A stretch of DNA of 64,000 nucleotides from an uncultured Aquimarina sp. (lineage in GTDB: Bacteria > Bacteroidota > Bacteroidia > Flavobacteriales > Flavobacteriaceae), in NCBI GenBank assembly GCA_947492105.1, contig CANLMN010000013.1, forward strand, positions 47,232 through 111,231, read 5' to 3'. The notes under the pieces are model-generated. The model was not told the DNA's origin. It did no database searches and worked only from the letters and a program-made list of their open reading frames with translations. The stretch's first letter is position 1. Each line of letters begins with the position of its first letter. Position numbers and translations under genes: made by a program. Positions 37,266-46,142 of this stretch are shown here, one piece after another.

Positions 37266-38135
37266 TTACAAAAGGTGCTTTTGTGCTTTGTAAGAAGATC
37301 GTACTAGTGGACCACTCTCTACATGACGAAATCCCATTTCTAAGCCAATGGTTTCATATTTTTTGAACTGTTCTGGTGAAATGAATTCTTTTACTGGCAG
37401 GTGTTTTTTAGAAGGCTGTAAATATTGCCCTATAGTAACTATATCCAAATTGACTTCTCTTAAGTCCTTTAATACTTGTATAACCTCATCTTCTGTCTCT
37501 CCAAGCCCCAACATTATACCGCTTTTGGTTCTATTAATACCTTGTTCTTTGAGGTATTGAAGTACCCCTAAACTTTGTTCATATTTTGCCTGTATACGAA
37601 CCTCTCTGGTCAAACGTGGAACCGTTTCCATATTATGAGAAACAACTTCTGGATTTACGGCAATAATTCGATCAATATTTACTTTTTTTCCTTGAAAATC
37701 AGGTATTAATGCTTCTAATGTTGTCGTAGGATTCATTCTACGAATAGCCTGTATCGTTTCTGCCCACATAATAGAACCACCGTCTCGCAAATCATCACGA
37801 TCTACCGAAGTGATCACAGCATGTTTGATACTCATGATTTTTATGGATCTTGCTACTTTCTCTGGTTCTTCCCAATCTACAGTTTCTGGTCTTCCAGTTC
37901 TCACACCACAGAACCCACACGATCTGGTACATATATTTCCCAAAATCATAAAAGTAGCCGTACCTTCGCCCCAACACTCTCCCATATTAGGACAACTACC
38001 AGAAGCACAAATGGTATGTAGATTATATTTATCTACCAAGCCTCGCAATTCTGTATATTTTTTACCTGTTGGGAGTTTCACACGAAGCCACTTTGGTTTT
38101 CCTTTACGCGGCTCAGTCATTGTTTTTGTATCCAT
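37266..38135 (-). CDS. lipA: Lipoyl synthase
   Basis: A 289-residue radical SAM enzyme inserting two sulfurs into octanoyl groups on lipoyl-dependent proteins. The auxiliary cluster motif C-x4-C-x5-C is [12 protein letters not shown] (about 44-55), and the radical SAM motif C-x3-C-x2-C is CTRSCGFC (about 70-77). GLGETEDEV and the C-terminal [10 protein letters not shown] also match. Start at 38135 (MDTKTM...) or internal ATG 15 bases later are both possible. It feeds lipoate to enzymes such as the E1-dependent complexes (compare the fused E1 gene at 47129). Confidence 0.97.
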   Translation of the reverse strand: MDTKTMTEPRKGKPKWLRVKLPTGKKYTELRGLVDKYNLHTICASGSCPNMGECWGEGTATFMILGNICTRSCGFCGVRTGRPETVDWEEPEKVARSIKIMSIKHAVITSVDRDDLRDGGSIMWAETIQAIRRMNPTTTLEALIPDFQGKKVNIDRIIAVNPEVVSHNMETVPRLTREVRIQAKYEQSLGVLQYLKEQGINRTKSGIMLGLGETEDEVIQVLKDLREVNLDIVTIGQYLQPSKKHLPVKEFISPEQFKKYETIGLEMGFRHVESGPLVRSSYKAQKHLL

Positions 38136-38453
38136 AGGAATCCTGCAATTTTACTGCAAAAATACAAAGAAAAAAATGGAACATCATATGGAATTCCAAA
38201 AACAGCTCTTTGAGAAGATATCATTAGTACATTACATCCCTTTTTTATAAACATACAGCCCGAAATATCCTCCTTTTTAGAATCCTAAGAAAAAATGCTG
38301 TATTTTCGTACACTTTTTGGTGCTTTGAGATATTTTAACGATATTTTCGAGTTCAAATTAAAAAATAGATGATAAAACGTGTTTGTAGCGTACGTTTATT
38401 CAAAAAAACACGTTACTACAAAACACTAGATACGATTAGCTGAAAGTAAACAT
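38136..38453. other. Divergent intergenic region lipA / OmpA-like gene
   Basis: CAAAAATA (38157-38164) is a minus-strand match to the -7 box TAnnTTTG, 22 bases before the lipA start, without a well-placed -33 box. Nothing else recognised. Confidence 0.35.
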
Positions 38454-40523
38454 ATGCTCAAAAAAATAGTACAATTCTCCTCCAAAAGCCTGTTTATGCC
38501 TATACAATATGTATTAATGGGTCTATTTTTGCTAAGTCTACAGAGCAAAATAACTGCACAGTCTTATATTGGTTTTACTTCAGAAAACTATGCCGGTATT
38601 CATGGAGTCTTAGTGAACCCTGCAATGGTTGCAGATTCTCCGTACAAAGTTGATGTAAACCTAGGATCTGCTAGTGTTTTTGGAGGTAGTGATGTTTTGG
38701 GATTCGATCTTATAAAACTTGTTTCTGATGACACCTACAACCTAAGACGTGATGCAGAATATGCGCCCAAAGAAGAAAATGCAATTTATGGAAACATTGA
38801 CATCCTAGGTCCATCAGTCCTGTTTAATCTAGGTCCCAAGCACTCCATTGGAATAACAACAAGAGTTCGTGGATTCGCTAATATGAATAGAGTGAATGGT
38901 GAACTTTTTCAAAATGCTTGGAACAAGTTTAATGATTCTGAAAACTTTACTGTTGATGATGGAGATTTTAATGTCACCGTACATGCGTGGACAGAAACCG
39001 GAATTACTCTAGGAGGAATTATTGCTGATCAAGGAAAACATTTTATCAAAGGAGGGATAACACTAAAATATTTACGTGGATTAGGAGCAGGAACGGTAGA
39101 TGGTCTAGATATCACAGGTTCTTATAGAAATGATGATGCCGGTGTCAACACCTTAACTTCTACTGGAGAAATTACCTATGTCCTTAGTAAGGGATATTAT
39201 ATAGAAGAAGAACCAGATTTTTCTAAGGCACCATGGACTGTAGGTGCGGATATTGGTTTTGTATACGAATGGCGCCCCCAACATCAACGATATTTTTTCG
39301 ATGACTCTGATGGTAATAAAGTAGCTATGCGTGACAAAAACAAATACCGTTTTAGAGCAGGAATATCCATTACGGATATTGGTGGCACTTTGGGGTATAA
39401 CAACTCTACATTACGAAACTATAATATGAATAATACCATTGATGCCAATCAGCTAAATCGTGGTGGAATAGAAAATCGGCTGGATGAATTTTATCTTGAT
39501 ACAGATGTACAAACAAATGATCTAAAAATCTCCTCCCCTACGGCAGCTCACATCAATCTTGATTGGCACCTCAAAAAACGATATTATTTGAACGTTAACA
39601 CTGATTTGTCACTTAGAAATGCCGAAAAAATTCATACAAATCGAAAAATGAATAATTTTTCGATTACTCCACGGTATGAAAGAAAATGGCTCAGTATTTA
39701 TACCCCAATGAGTTTTAGACAACAAGGGGATTTTGCTTTGGGAATGGGATTCAGAGCTGGACCATTATTTGTAGGATCTGGATCTATTTTTTCTAACCTC
39801 ATGAACAAAGCATCTAAGACAACAGATATCTATTTTGGATTAAAAATACCACTCTATCACAAATCCACTGGACCCATTGGAGATTATGATGATAAAGAAG
39901 ATACAGACCGTGATGGTATTCCTAATAATAAGGATAATTGTCCTGAAATCCCTGGACTACCTGAAGACAATGGCTGTCCTGACGGATTAGATAGTGATGG
40001 CGACACCATTCCTGATGCTGACGACGAATGTCCGGATGCCGCAGGAAGTGTAAAACTAAAAGGATGTCCTGATGCTGATAATGATGGCGTACCAGATATC
40101 GATGATGTATGTCCAGAATTGGCAGGAACTTCGGAAAGAGATGGATGTCCTTCTGATATCGATCGTGCTGTACAAACTATCAATAATTTTGCAAATGTTA
40201 TCTTGTTCAAATACGGGAAATCTAGTTTTGAAGAGGCGAGTTTCTATACACTGAACTCTATCGTAGATATCTTAAAAGAATATCCTAAAGCTACTTTTGT
40301 TATAGAAGGTCACACCGATAATTCGGGAAGTTTTGAAACGAACAAAAAACTATCTATAGATCGTGCAGAAGCTGTAAGAGATTATTTTGTAGCGAATGGT
40401 GTGGATATTCAAAGATTCAAAACTGTAGGATTTGGAGAAATGAAACCATTATCAACGAATGAAACAGAAGAAGGGCGCGCTATTAACAGACGTGTTGTTG
40501 TTAAACTGTTATCTGTAGACTAA
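38454..40523 (+). CDS. Large OmpA-family outer-membrane protein with thrombospondin-3 repeats
   Basis: A 689-residue protein with a signal peptide (about 1-36, ending SKITAQ) and a predicted N-terminal beta-barrel of about 430 residues (GPKHSIGITTRVRGFANMNR, HFIKGGITLKYLRGLGAG; resembles the DUF5723-type barrels). Calcium-binding TSP3 repeats follow (about 480-565: DTDRDGIPNNKDNCPE, DSDGDTIPDADDECPD, DADNDGVPDIDDVCPE). The OmpA C-terminal peptidoglycan-binding domain is at about 575-689 (FVIEGHTDNSGSFETN, LSIDRAEAVRDYFV, ETEEGRAINRRV). It anchors the outer membrane to the wall. Single gene; in this phylum similar proteins accompany gliding or T9SS genes, but no such neighbours are in view. 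Confidence 0.9.
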   Translation: MLKKIVQFSSKSLFMPIQYVLMGLFLLSLQSKITAQSYIGFTSENYAGIHGVLVNPAMVADSPYKVDVNLGSASVFGGSDVLGFDLIKLVSDDTYNLRRDAEYAPKEENAIYGNIDILGPSVLFNLGPKHSIGITTRVRGFANMNRVNGELFQNAWNKFNDSENFTVDDGDFNVTVHAWTETGITLGGIIADQGKHFIKGGITLKYLRGLGAGTVDGLDITGSYRNDDAGVNTLTSTGEITYVLSKGYYIEEEPDFSKAPWTVGADIGFVYEWRPQHQRYFFDDSDGNKVAMRDKNKYRFRAGISITDIGGTLGYNNSTLRNYNMNNTIDANQLNRGGIENRLDEFYLDTDVQTNDLKISSPTAAHINLDWHLKKRYYLNVNTDLSLRNAEKIHTNRKMNNFSITPRYERKWLSIYTPMSFRQQGDFALGMGFRAGPLFVGSGSIFSNLMNKASKTTDIYFGLKIPLYHKSTGPIGDYDDKEDTDRDGIPNNKDNCPEIPGLPEDNGCPDGLDSDGDTIPDADDECPDAAGSVKLKGCPDADNDGVPDIDDVCPELAGTSERDGCPSDIDRAVQTINNFANVILFKYGKSSFEEASFYTLNSIVDILKEYPKATFVIEGHTDNSGSFETNKKLSIDRAEAVRDYFVANGVDIQRFKTVGFGEMKPLSTNETEEGRAINRRVVVKLLSVD

Positions 40524-40692
40524 TCCCGAATACTGGAATAACTCATACCAAAAGGTAATGAATTAATGGATTGCTCGTCTATCAAGTAAATGATATACGA
40601 ACAATCCATTTATATCTTTCGACAAAAAACTTGTAGAGCAAGAGTCTTTTTCAATAAACTAATCCTAATTTTTCGTTATCGATCGAAAATGA

Positions 40693-40822
40693 CACCAGTT
40701 GAAATGTAATTGTAGTCCAAAATAATTTGAACTATTTTTCGCTAGTTTGAACTGTTAACTTTTAGTATATCCACAGCCACGGTTTGTTTTTTTAAATAAA
40801 AAAATAGTAGAAAAGAAGCTAA
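40693..40822 (+). repeat. Repeat family B, copy B6
   Basis: GAAATGTAATTGTAGTCCAA, ACTATTTTTCGCTAGTTTGA, ACAGCCACGGTTTGTTTTTT, AAAAAATAGTAGAAAAGAAG. It abuts family A copy A3. The right end is replaced by the A element. Confidence 0.7.
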
Positions 40823-40823
40823 C

Positions 40824-40983
40824 ACCACTTGTTGTTTGAATTTACCGGAAAGAAAAATTAAGATTTTTTTGTTTCAGTTTCAGTAGCAAAATCAAGCATA
40901 GCCTTCGTTACGGTTTGTTTTTATGCTGAAAATGAGGCTAAAAAAGAGAATTTCATCCCAGTTAATTCAAAGAATACATGGTA
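40824..40983 (+). repeat. Interspersed repeat family A, full-length copy A3
   Basis: CCACTTGTTGTTTGAATTTA...CGGTTTGTTTTTATGCTGAA...AATTCAAAGAATACATGG. It is followed by ATATATCCCTAAGTTGGTAT (about 40984-41004), which matches the end of family C, so three families meet here. B6, A3 and this end fill most of the gap 40524-41002; 40524-40692 holds nothing recognisable. Confidence 0.75.
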
Positions 40984-41002
40984 ATATATCCCTAAGTTGG
41001 TA

Positions 41003-41716
41003 TTAATCTTGTATTTTGAGTATCACCCATAAATATCGAAAAGCCCACTTCCAAGTAATAGTAGATCTACTAAAAGCTAATTTTTTTGAAAACGTATGCA
41101 GTTCTATTTTTTTGAATCCTCGCTGTATAGAAACTAAACCATCATTCTTAGCTACAGGTCCTTTGATAAGAAAAAGGCTAAAAATTTTGAAAAGTACATA
41201 TGCCAACCTACTTCGTTGCAAGTCATTGATCACTATCCCAATCGAACAGAGTTTATAAAACTGTTGTAGAAATACCAAAATCTCTTGGTCCGTAAAATGA
41301 TGCAGAGTCAAAGTAGTCAATATGATATCACAATCGATATCCTCCTTTGTCATCTGCAAAATATCATGATTTCTAAAACTGATTTCTGGAAAAGATGTGG
41401 ACATACTACGTCCTATCTCCAAACTTTTCTCGTTAATATCTACACCTATCAAGGAAAAGGAAATCTTCTTTTTTCTCAAAAAAATCGCCAATTCCCTCAA
41501 CTGCGTTCCATCCCCACAACCCACATCCACAATTGTAAAATGTTTTTGTTTTTGTTCTTGTTCTTGTAAGATTAATTGATATGTTGCATTCAAAGTAATA
41601 CTATTCCCTCCTAAAAGACGATTTGCTCTGGATATATCTTGTAATGCCTCTGCGAGCAATGCTGATGACAACTTGGGATCATCCATAAGTTCCTGCTCAT
41701 TGCTTCGATATTTCAT
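41003..41716 (-). CDS. SAM-dependent methyltransferase
   Basis: A 237-residue class I methyltransferase. Motif I is VDVGCGDGTQLRELA (about 63-77), motif II-like LIGVDINEKSLEIGRSM, and IDCDIILTTLTLHHFTDQE corresponds to motif IV. Such enzymes next to a geranylgeranyl-reductase-like FAD oxidoreductase are known to me from flavobacterial clusters that also carry a type III polyketide synthase; no such synthase is present here. Substrate unknown. Transcribed after the FAD gene, 134 bases downstream of it. Confidence 0.88.
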   Translation of the reverse strand: MKYRSNEQELMDDPKLSSALLAEALQDISRANRLLGGNSITLNATYQLILQEQEQKQKHFTIVDVGCGDGTQLRELAIFLRKKKISFSLIGVDINEKSLEIGRSMSTSFPEISFRNHDILQMTKEDIDCDIILTTLTLHHFTDQEILVFLQQFYKLCSIGIVINDLQRSRLAYVLFKIFSLFLIKGPVAKNDGLVSIQRGFKKIELHTFSKKLAFSRSTITWKWAFRYLWVILKIQD

Positions 41717-41850
41717 TTACTACTTTTTAAGGTTTTTATTTTTTATACAGATTTGTTCTAGATTTTTTTGTTACAAAATAGTTAGAACCACTTCTAAAAC
41801 GAATATTGGAACGATCATCTAGATATCCATTACAAAATTTAAATTCATTA

Positions 41851-42990
41851 TTACCTATTCACAGGACTCAAAAAATCTCCGTGGGTTTTACGTACAATCC
41901 GAGGAATCATACTTGGCAATACGCTTCCTATTTTCTGCGCAGAGTCTTGCATTAATGGGTTCAGTAATATTTTTTGTAATATTCTTCCGGTAGCCAAACG
42001 TCCTCCAAACAATTGTTTCCAACATTTTGCGTAGTATTTTTCTACTTGAGAACGTGTCTTAATCTCTCCACAATCATAGGCTATCAATACTTCTGCCACC
42101 ATCTTTGCCCCTGCTATGGCCATTGCCATACCATTGCCACACAATGGATGAATTAACCCTGCTGCATCTCCGCACATTAAGATATGATTTTCGACACTTT
42201 TTTTGGAAGAAAAATTTATCTGGGCAATCGTTAATGGTTTTTCAAAAACTGTTTTTGCCTCTGCAAAAAATGCTTGGAGATGAGGATTTTTAGACATAAC
42301 AATTTCCTGAAATTTTGGAATATCTTTATACATTTTAAAGCTATTATAATTCACCAAGTAACAAACATTAACCCGATCATTTTCTACCTTTGAAATTCCA
42401 CAATATCCTCCATCAAAATTATGTAGTTGTACGGTGTTTGTAGGAATAACTGCTTCATAGTGTGCTTTGACACCCAACCAAGGCGCTTTTTTGATTTCAA
42501 AATCTCGTTTTAACCCGTAATCCAATGCTGATCTCTTGCCATAAGCCCCTATAACAAAATCAGCCATCCATTGTTTTTTGGTCATTGTCTGCACCTCAAA
42601 CATTCCATCATCAAAACGAACTGCAGTAACTTCATCTTGTACCGTATTTATTCCTAGCGCAATGGCTTTTTTCCATAAATAATAATCCAGTGTATACCGA
42701 CTAATACCAAATCCACCAAGTGGTAAATCACTAGCTATTTTTGCACCTTTTTGCGTGCTTATTTCTAATTTGGAAATTTGTACCGCCCCAGTGGCAAACA
42801 CATCAATCCCGAGAGACTCTAGATACGGAAGCACTTCATTTGAAATATACTCTCCACACACCTTGTGTGTTGGATACGTTTCTTTTTCTATTAATGTCAC
42901 CCTGAACTGTGCTTTACACAAATGAATCGCAGCAGTAAGCCCTGCTAATCCGGCTCCAACAATTATTACCTCTGGTTTTTCACTAGCCAT
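41851..42990 (-). CDS. FAD-dependent oxidoreductase (geranylgeranyl-reductase-like)
   Basis: A 379-residue flavoprotein of the group A monooxygenase/geranylgeranyl reductase superfamily. The N-terminal dinucleotide motif is VIIVGAGLAGLTAAIHL (about 9-25), followed by THKVCGEYISNEVLPYLESL, which is typical of the GGR-like subfamily. The second FAD motif is MCGDAAGLIHPLCGNGMAMA (about 270-289). No transmembrane helix is evident. Probably acts on a lipid or aromatic polyene substrate together with the following methyltransferase; the substrate is inferred only from context. Confidence 0.88.
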   Translation of the reverse strand: MASEKPEVIIVGAGLAGLTAAIHLCKAQFRVTLIEKETYPTHKVCGEYISNEVLPYLESLGIDVFATGAVQISKLEISTQKGAKIASDLPLGGFGISRYTLDYYLWKKAIALGINTVQDEVTAVRFDDGMFEVQTMTKKQWMADFVIGAYGKRSALDYGLKRDFEIKKAPWLGVKAHYEAVIPTNTVQLHNFDGGYCGISKVENDRVNVCYLVNYNSFKMYKDIPKFQEIVMSKNPHLQAFFAEAKTVFEKPLTIAQINFSSKKSVENHILMCGDAAGLIHPLCGNGMAMAIAGAKMVAEVLIAYDCGEIKTRSQVEKYYAKCWKQLFGGRLATGRILQKILLNPLMQDSAQKIGSVLPSMIPRIVRKTHGDFLSPVNR

Positions 42991-43006
42991 GGTACTAAAT
43001 TAACAC

Positions 43007-43036
43007 AAAAAATCCCGAATCTGCTCGGGATTTTTT
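43007..43036 (-). terminator. Intrinsic terminator of the lipocalin/OmpA lipoprotein operon
   Basis: AAAAAATCCCGA (43007-43018), loop of 6, TCGGGATTTTTT (43025-43036). On the minus strand it follows the stop of the OmpA gene by about 40 bases and precedes the FAD gene start. Confidence 0.85.
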
Positions 43037-43074
43037 ATAATTTCTCGTAATACAGTTATACTATATGTCGTATA

Positions 43075-43785
43075 TTAATCTTTGAGTTCTGCCTGTTTTT
43101 TGGCTTCTTCTTTAAGTGCTTCATTTGCTACAATCCCTAGCTCTACACGTCGGTTTTTTGCACGTCCTTCTGGTGTTGTATTGTCAAATTTTGGTTGCGT
43201 TTCTCCATGCCATGAGGTTGTAAAACGTTCACTACTCAAACCTTTATTCACCAAATAATTAGAGACCGCCTGAGCACGTTTTTGGGAGAGTGTCATATTA
43301 TACGTGTCATCTCCAGAGCTATCAGTATGACCATCAATCATGATGTTACTATTTGGGTATTCTTTAAAAACTTCTGCCAACTTATCCAATGTCACTTTGG
43401 ATGCCGACGTCAAAGTTGCCTTATTCGTAGCAAACTTTACTCCGCTTTCTTCATCAAACACAACGCTTATTCCTTCTCCAACACGTTTGACCTCTGCACC
43501 CGGAAGTTCTTCTTCTATTTTTTTGGCTTGCTTATCCATACGGTTACCGATAATACCTCCAGCTGCTCCACCTACAACGCCACCAAGTACTGCTCCCAAA
43601 ACTGCATTATCTTTACTACCTACATTATTCCCTAACACACCACCTAGAATTGCTCCTGCTGTAGCTCCGATACCAGCACCTCGCTGTGTTTTATTAGTGT
43701 TTTTCACTGCTTCGCATCCTGTAAAACCCATCATTGTTACAGTTAGCGCAATTATCGCTATTTTTCTCAACATCACTTTCATCAT
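43075..43785 (-). CDS. OmpA-family lipoprotein with glycine zipper (YiaD-like)
   Basis: A 236-residue protein with a lipoprotein signal (IALTVTMMGFTG-C, Cys24). A glycine-zipper segment of alternating small residues follows (about 36-82: GAGIGATAGAILGGVLGN, LGAVLGGVVGGAAGGIIGNR), then an OmpA C-terminal domain (about 110-225: FATNKATLTSASKVTLDKLA, IMIDGHTDSSGDD, RAQAVSNYLVNKGL, PEGRAKNRRVELGI) that binds peptidoglycan. It starts 6 bases after the lipocalin-like gene stop and is therefore co-transcribed. The start may be either of two adjacent ATG codons. Confidence 0.93.
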   Translation of the reverse strand: MMKVMLRKIAIIALTVTMMGFTGCEAVKNTNKTQRGAGIGATAGAILGGVLGNNVGSKDNAVLGAVLGGVVGGAAGGIIGNRMDKQAKKIEEELPGAEVKRVGEGISVVFDEESGVKFATNKATLTSASKVTLDKLAEVFKEYPNSNIMIDGHTDSSGDDTYNMTLSQKRAQAVSNYLVNKGLSSERFTTSWHGETQPKFDNTTPEGRAKNRRVELGIVANEALKEEAKKQAELKD

Positions 43786-43791
43786 AGTATT

Positions 43792-44286
43792 TTATTTTAT
43801 TTGTAATTTACTGAATTTCATAGTAATTATAAATGGTTCTCCTTCGAGGAAAATCGTTTGCTCCCACGTCATTTCCGTTTGCCCCAAATAGGCCAAAGCT
43901 ATTCGAAACCCTTTATTTTCTTTACTCTTCTTTTTGGCATCCACAGGTTTCAATAGAAAACTATAGTTACCACTATCATCAGGGGAAGGTATCGTCCACA
44001 AAAAGTTACGCGGTCCTACCGCAAGACATTCTACTCCATTGACAACATACTTACCACTATAATTATTCGGAATAAACTTCCAAGTACTCCCCTCCATACA
44101 ATGCGCATCAGCATCATTAAACAGAGTAACCTCAAAAGTTCCTGTTTTGTTATAGGAAATCGTATTTAATACCCATTCTCCCTTCAACGTTTTTTTGGCA
44201 CTAGCGATTTCTTTTGATACGCCGCAGCCTATTAATTGCAACAATAGAACTACCCCTACTATCTTTTTAACTATTCTCAAATTCAT
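43792..44286 (-). CDS. Lipocalin-like lipoprotein
   Basis: A 164-residue protein with signal VLLLQLIG-C (Cys21). A lipocalin-like start follows, LKGEWVLNTISYNKTGTFEV (G-x-W near the N terminus, a hallmark of the fold), then a run of beta strands (STWKFIPNNYSGKYVV, FLWTIPSPDDSGNYSFLLK, EMTWEQTIFLEGEPFIITMK). Lipocalins bind small hydrophobic ligands; the ligand is unknown. First gene of a two-gene operon with the OmpA lipoprotein, a pairing I recall as common in flavobacteria. Confidence 0.8.
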   Translation of the reverse strand: MNLRIVKKIVGVVLLLQLIGCGVSKEIASAKKTLKGEWVLNTISYNKTGTFEVTLFNDADAHCMEGSTWKFIPNNYSGKYVVNGVECLAVGPRNFLWTIPSPDDSGNYSFLLKPVDAKKKSKENKGFRIALAYLGQTEMTWEQTIFLEGEPFIITMKFSKLQIK

Positions 44287-44567
44287 ATGTATTGATTTGC
44301 TTTTAATACCGCCAAATAACCATGTGATCTAATCTTTTCTCTATGTTCAAGAGCGATAAATTATAAAAAACAATCCTTCGGTTATCGATGACAAATCTAC
44401 AAAAGTATTATTCTTAAATTTGATTGAAATCAACAAAAGCTTTGCTCTTTTAAGAAGCTAAACTAGAAGCATAGTTTCTCATCTTTTGAAAAAAATCTAA
44501 GCTTTTTTGATTACTCCGATAAAATTATAGCAAAATTCTTTATCATTGTTACCTAAAAGCTATCTTA

Positions 44568-46142
44568 ATGCTTATGGAATACCCTTTGAAAAAAAAAGAT
44601 CTGTTCTTTTTACTATGGTCGTTTATTGGATTATGGGTACCTTTCTTATTAATTTTTTACACTTTTTTTCTTGACAAAAAAAGAACCGTATTAACCTATT
44701 TGTTTTTTATGCTTCTACTAGGAGTCTTAAATTTTTTATTTAAGAAAAGAGCACATTTTTGTTATTTCCTTTTAACCAGTTCTGTAGTATTTTCAATATT
44801 CACCTACCTAGATTTAGCTCATTTTACTATTTTCAAAAATAGTATCACTGCTTCTACATTGTATATTTTACAAGAGACTAATGGTAATGAATCTAAAGAG
44901 TTCATGACCATGTATCTATCCCCCAAATTACTCATCATGGGAATTACTCACGTATTAGCCATCGTTTTTGGACTAATCGTTGCCTCAAAACGTTATACTT
45001 CTATTATTGCATTGAGAAAATTTATTTTTGAGAATACCTATAGTATTATAGCAGTTTGCTTATTTTGTTTCATTCCTTTAATCGCATTCAAAATGAATTT
45101 TCTTCCTTTTACGGTTGTAAAATCAGTTATTGATTTCAGAACAGAACGAAATAAACTATCGCAATTAGCAATACAAAAAAAGGGGAATTTTGACAAGGTA
45201 ATTCACAAAAAAAGTGACGAAAAAGAAGTTTATGTTCTAGTTGTTGGAGAATCTACAACTAGAACACATATGGGACTTTATGATTACTATCGACAGACTA
45301 ATCCTCTACTAACAAAGAAAAAAGAAGATTTACTGATCTATAAAAACGTAAGATCACCTCATACACATACCATTGCTTCGCTAGAAAAAGCACTAACACT
45401 CGGTGATTACGATAAGCCCAAAAAACAATTCAATAGCACAATAGTCCAACTTTTCAATAGTGCCGAATTTGACACGTATTTTATTTCAAATCAAAATCCT
45501 ATTGGCCTGTACGAAACCACCGCTACATTAATTTCTAAAACCAGTAGTAAAAGTATTTTTACAAACTCTGCTTGGTCTGTACACGATGACGCCATTTTTG
45601 AGCCATTGCAAAAAGTTTTGAAAGAAAAAAGCACTAAAAAATTTATCATGATTCATTTAATGGGCACACATCTATACTACTCCAACAGATATCCAAAATC
45701 TTATGCTTTTTTTAATGATAAACCAAAAACAAAATTCAACCACGAGCTAGCGCATCAAACCATTAACACCTACGATAATGCCGTATTGTATAATGATTAT
45801 ATAATAGACAAAATTATCAATGAAATCGAAACCAGCAACTCCAAATCCTATGTATTGTACTTTTCTGATCATGGTGAAGATGTATATGAAACTATTGACA
45901 ATGCCTTACACGACGAAACTATTGGAACTGCTCCTATGTACGATATCCCATTTATACTATGGAGATCCGATTTACACAAAAAAGAACAAACGAATTGGAT
46001 TCTAGATACAGACAGAGCTTACAATATTGAAGATTTAATCCATACAGTCGCTGATCTATCATTTATACAATTTCCTCGATTTAATGGACATAAAAGCATC
46101 ATCAATTCGCAATACAAAAAAAAAGATGAGCACAAAGAATAA
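44568..46142 (+). CDS. Phosphoethanolamine-transferase-like membrane sulfatase (EptA/CptA family)
   Basis: A 524-residue protein with five predicted transmembrane helices in the first about 180 residues and a periplasmic alkaline-phosphatase/sulfatase-fold domain. VLVVGESTTRTHMGLYDYYR (about 223-242) carries the metal-binding Glu and the candidate nucleophile Thr of EptA-type enzymes. MIHLMGTHLYYSNRYP and YVLYFSDHGEDVYE (metal-binding Asp-His) complete the site. These enzymes move phosphoethanolamine from phosphatidylethanolamine to lipid A or other glycans. The downstream gene overlaps it by 17 bases, so the pair is translationally coupled. The acceptor is unknown. Confidence 0.88.
   Translation: MLMEYPLKKKDLFFLLWSFIGLWVPFLLIFYTFFLDKKRTVLTYLFFMLLLGVLNFLFKKRAHFCYFLLTSSVVFSIFTYLDLAHFTIFKNSITASTLYILQETNGNESKEFMTMYLSPKLLIMGITHVLAIVFGLIVASKRYTSIIALRKFIFENTYSIIAVCLFCFIPLIAFKMNFLPFTVVKSVIDFRTERNKLSQLAIQKKGNFDKVIHKKSDEKEVYVLVVGESTTRTHMGLYDYYRQTNPLLTKKKEDLLIYKNVRSPHTHTIASLEKALTLGDYDKPKKQFNSTIVQLFNSAEFDTYFISNQNPIGLYETTATLISKTSSKSIFTNSAWSVHDDAIFEPLQKVLKEKSTKKFIMIHLMGTHLYYSNRYPKSYAFFNDKPKTKFNHELAHQTINTYDNAVLYNDYIIDKIINEIETSNSKSYVLYFSDHGEDVYETIDNALHDETIGTAPMYDIPFILWRSDLHKKEQTNWILDTDRAYNIEDLIHTVADLSFIQFPRFNGHKSIINSQYKKKDEHKE

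Noticed and set aside
43399-43891. A 183-residue plus-strand frame opposite the OmpA lipoprotein genes.
   Set aside because: It is antisense to two well-supported genes and proline/serine-rich by virtue of the opposite strand's glycine codons.
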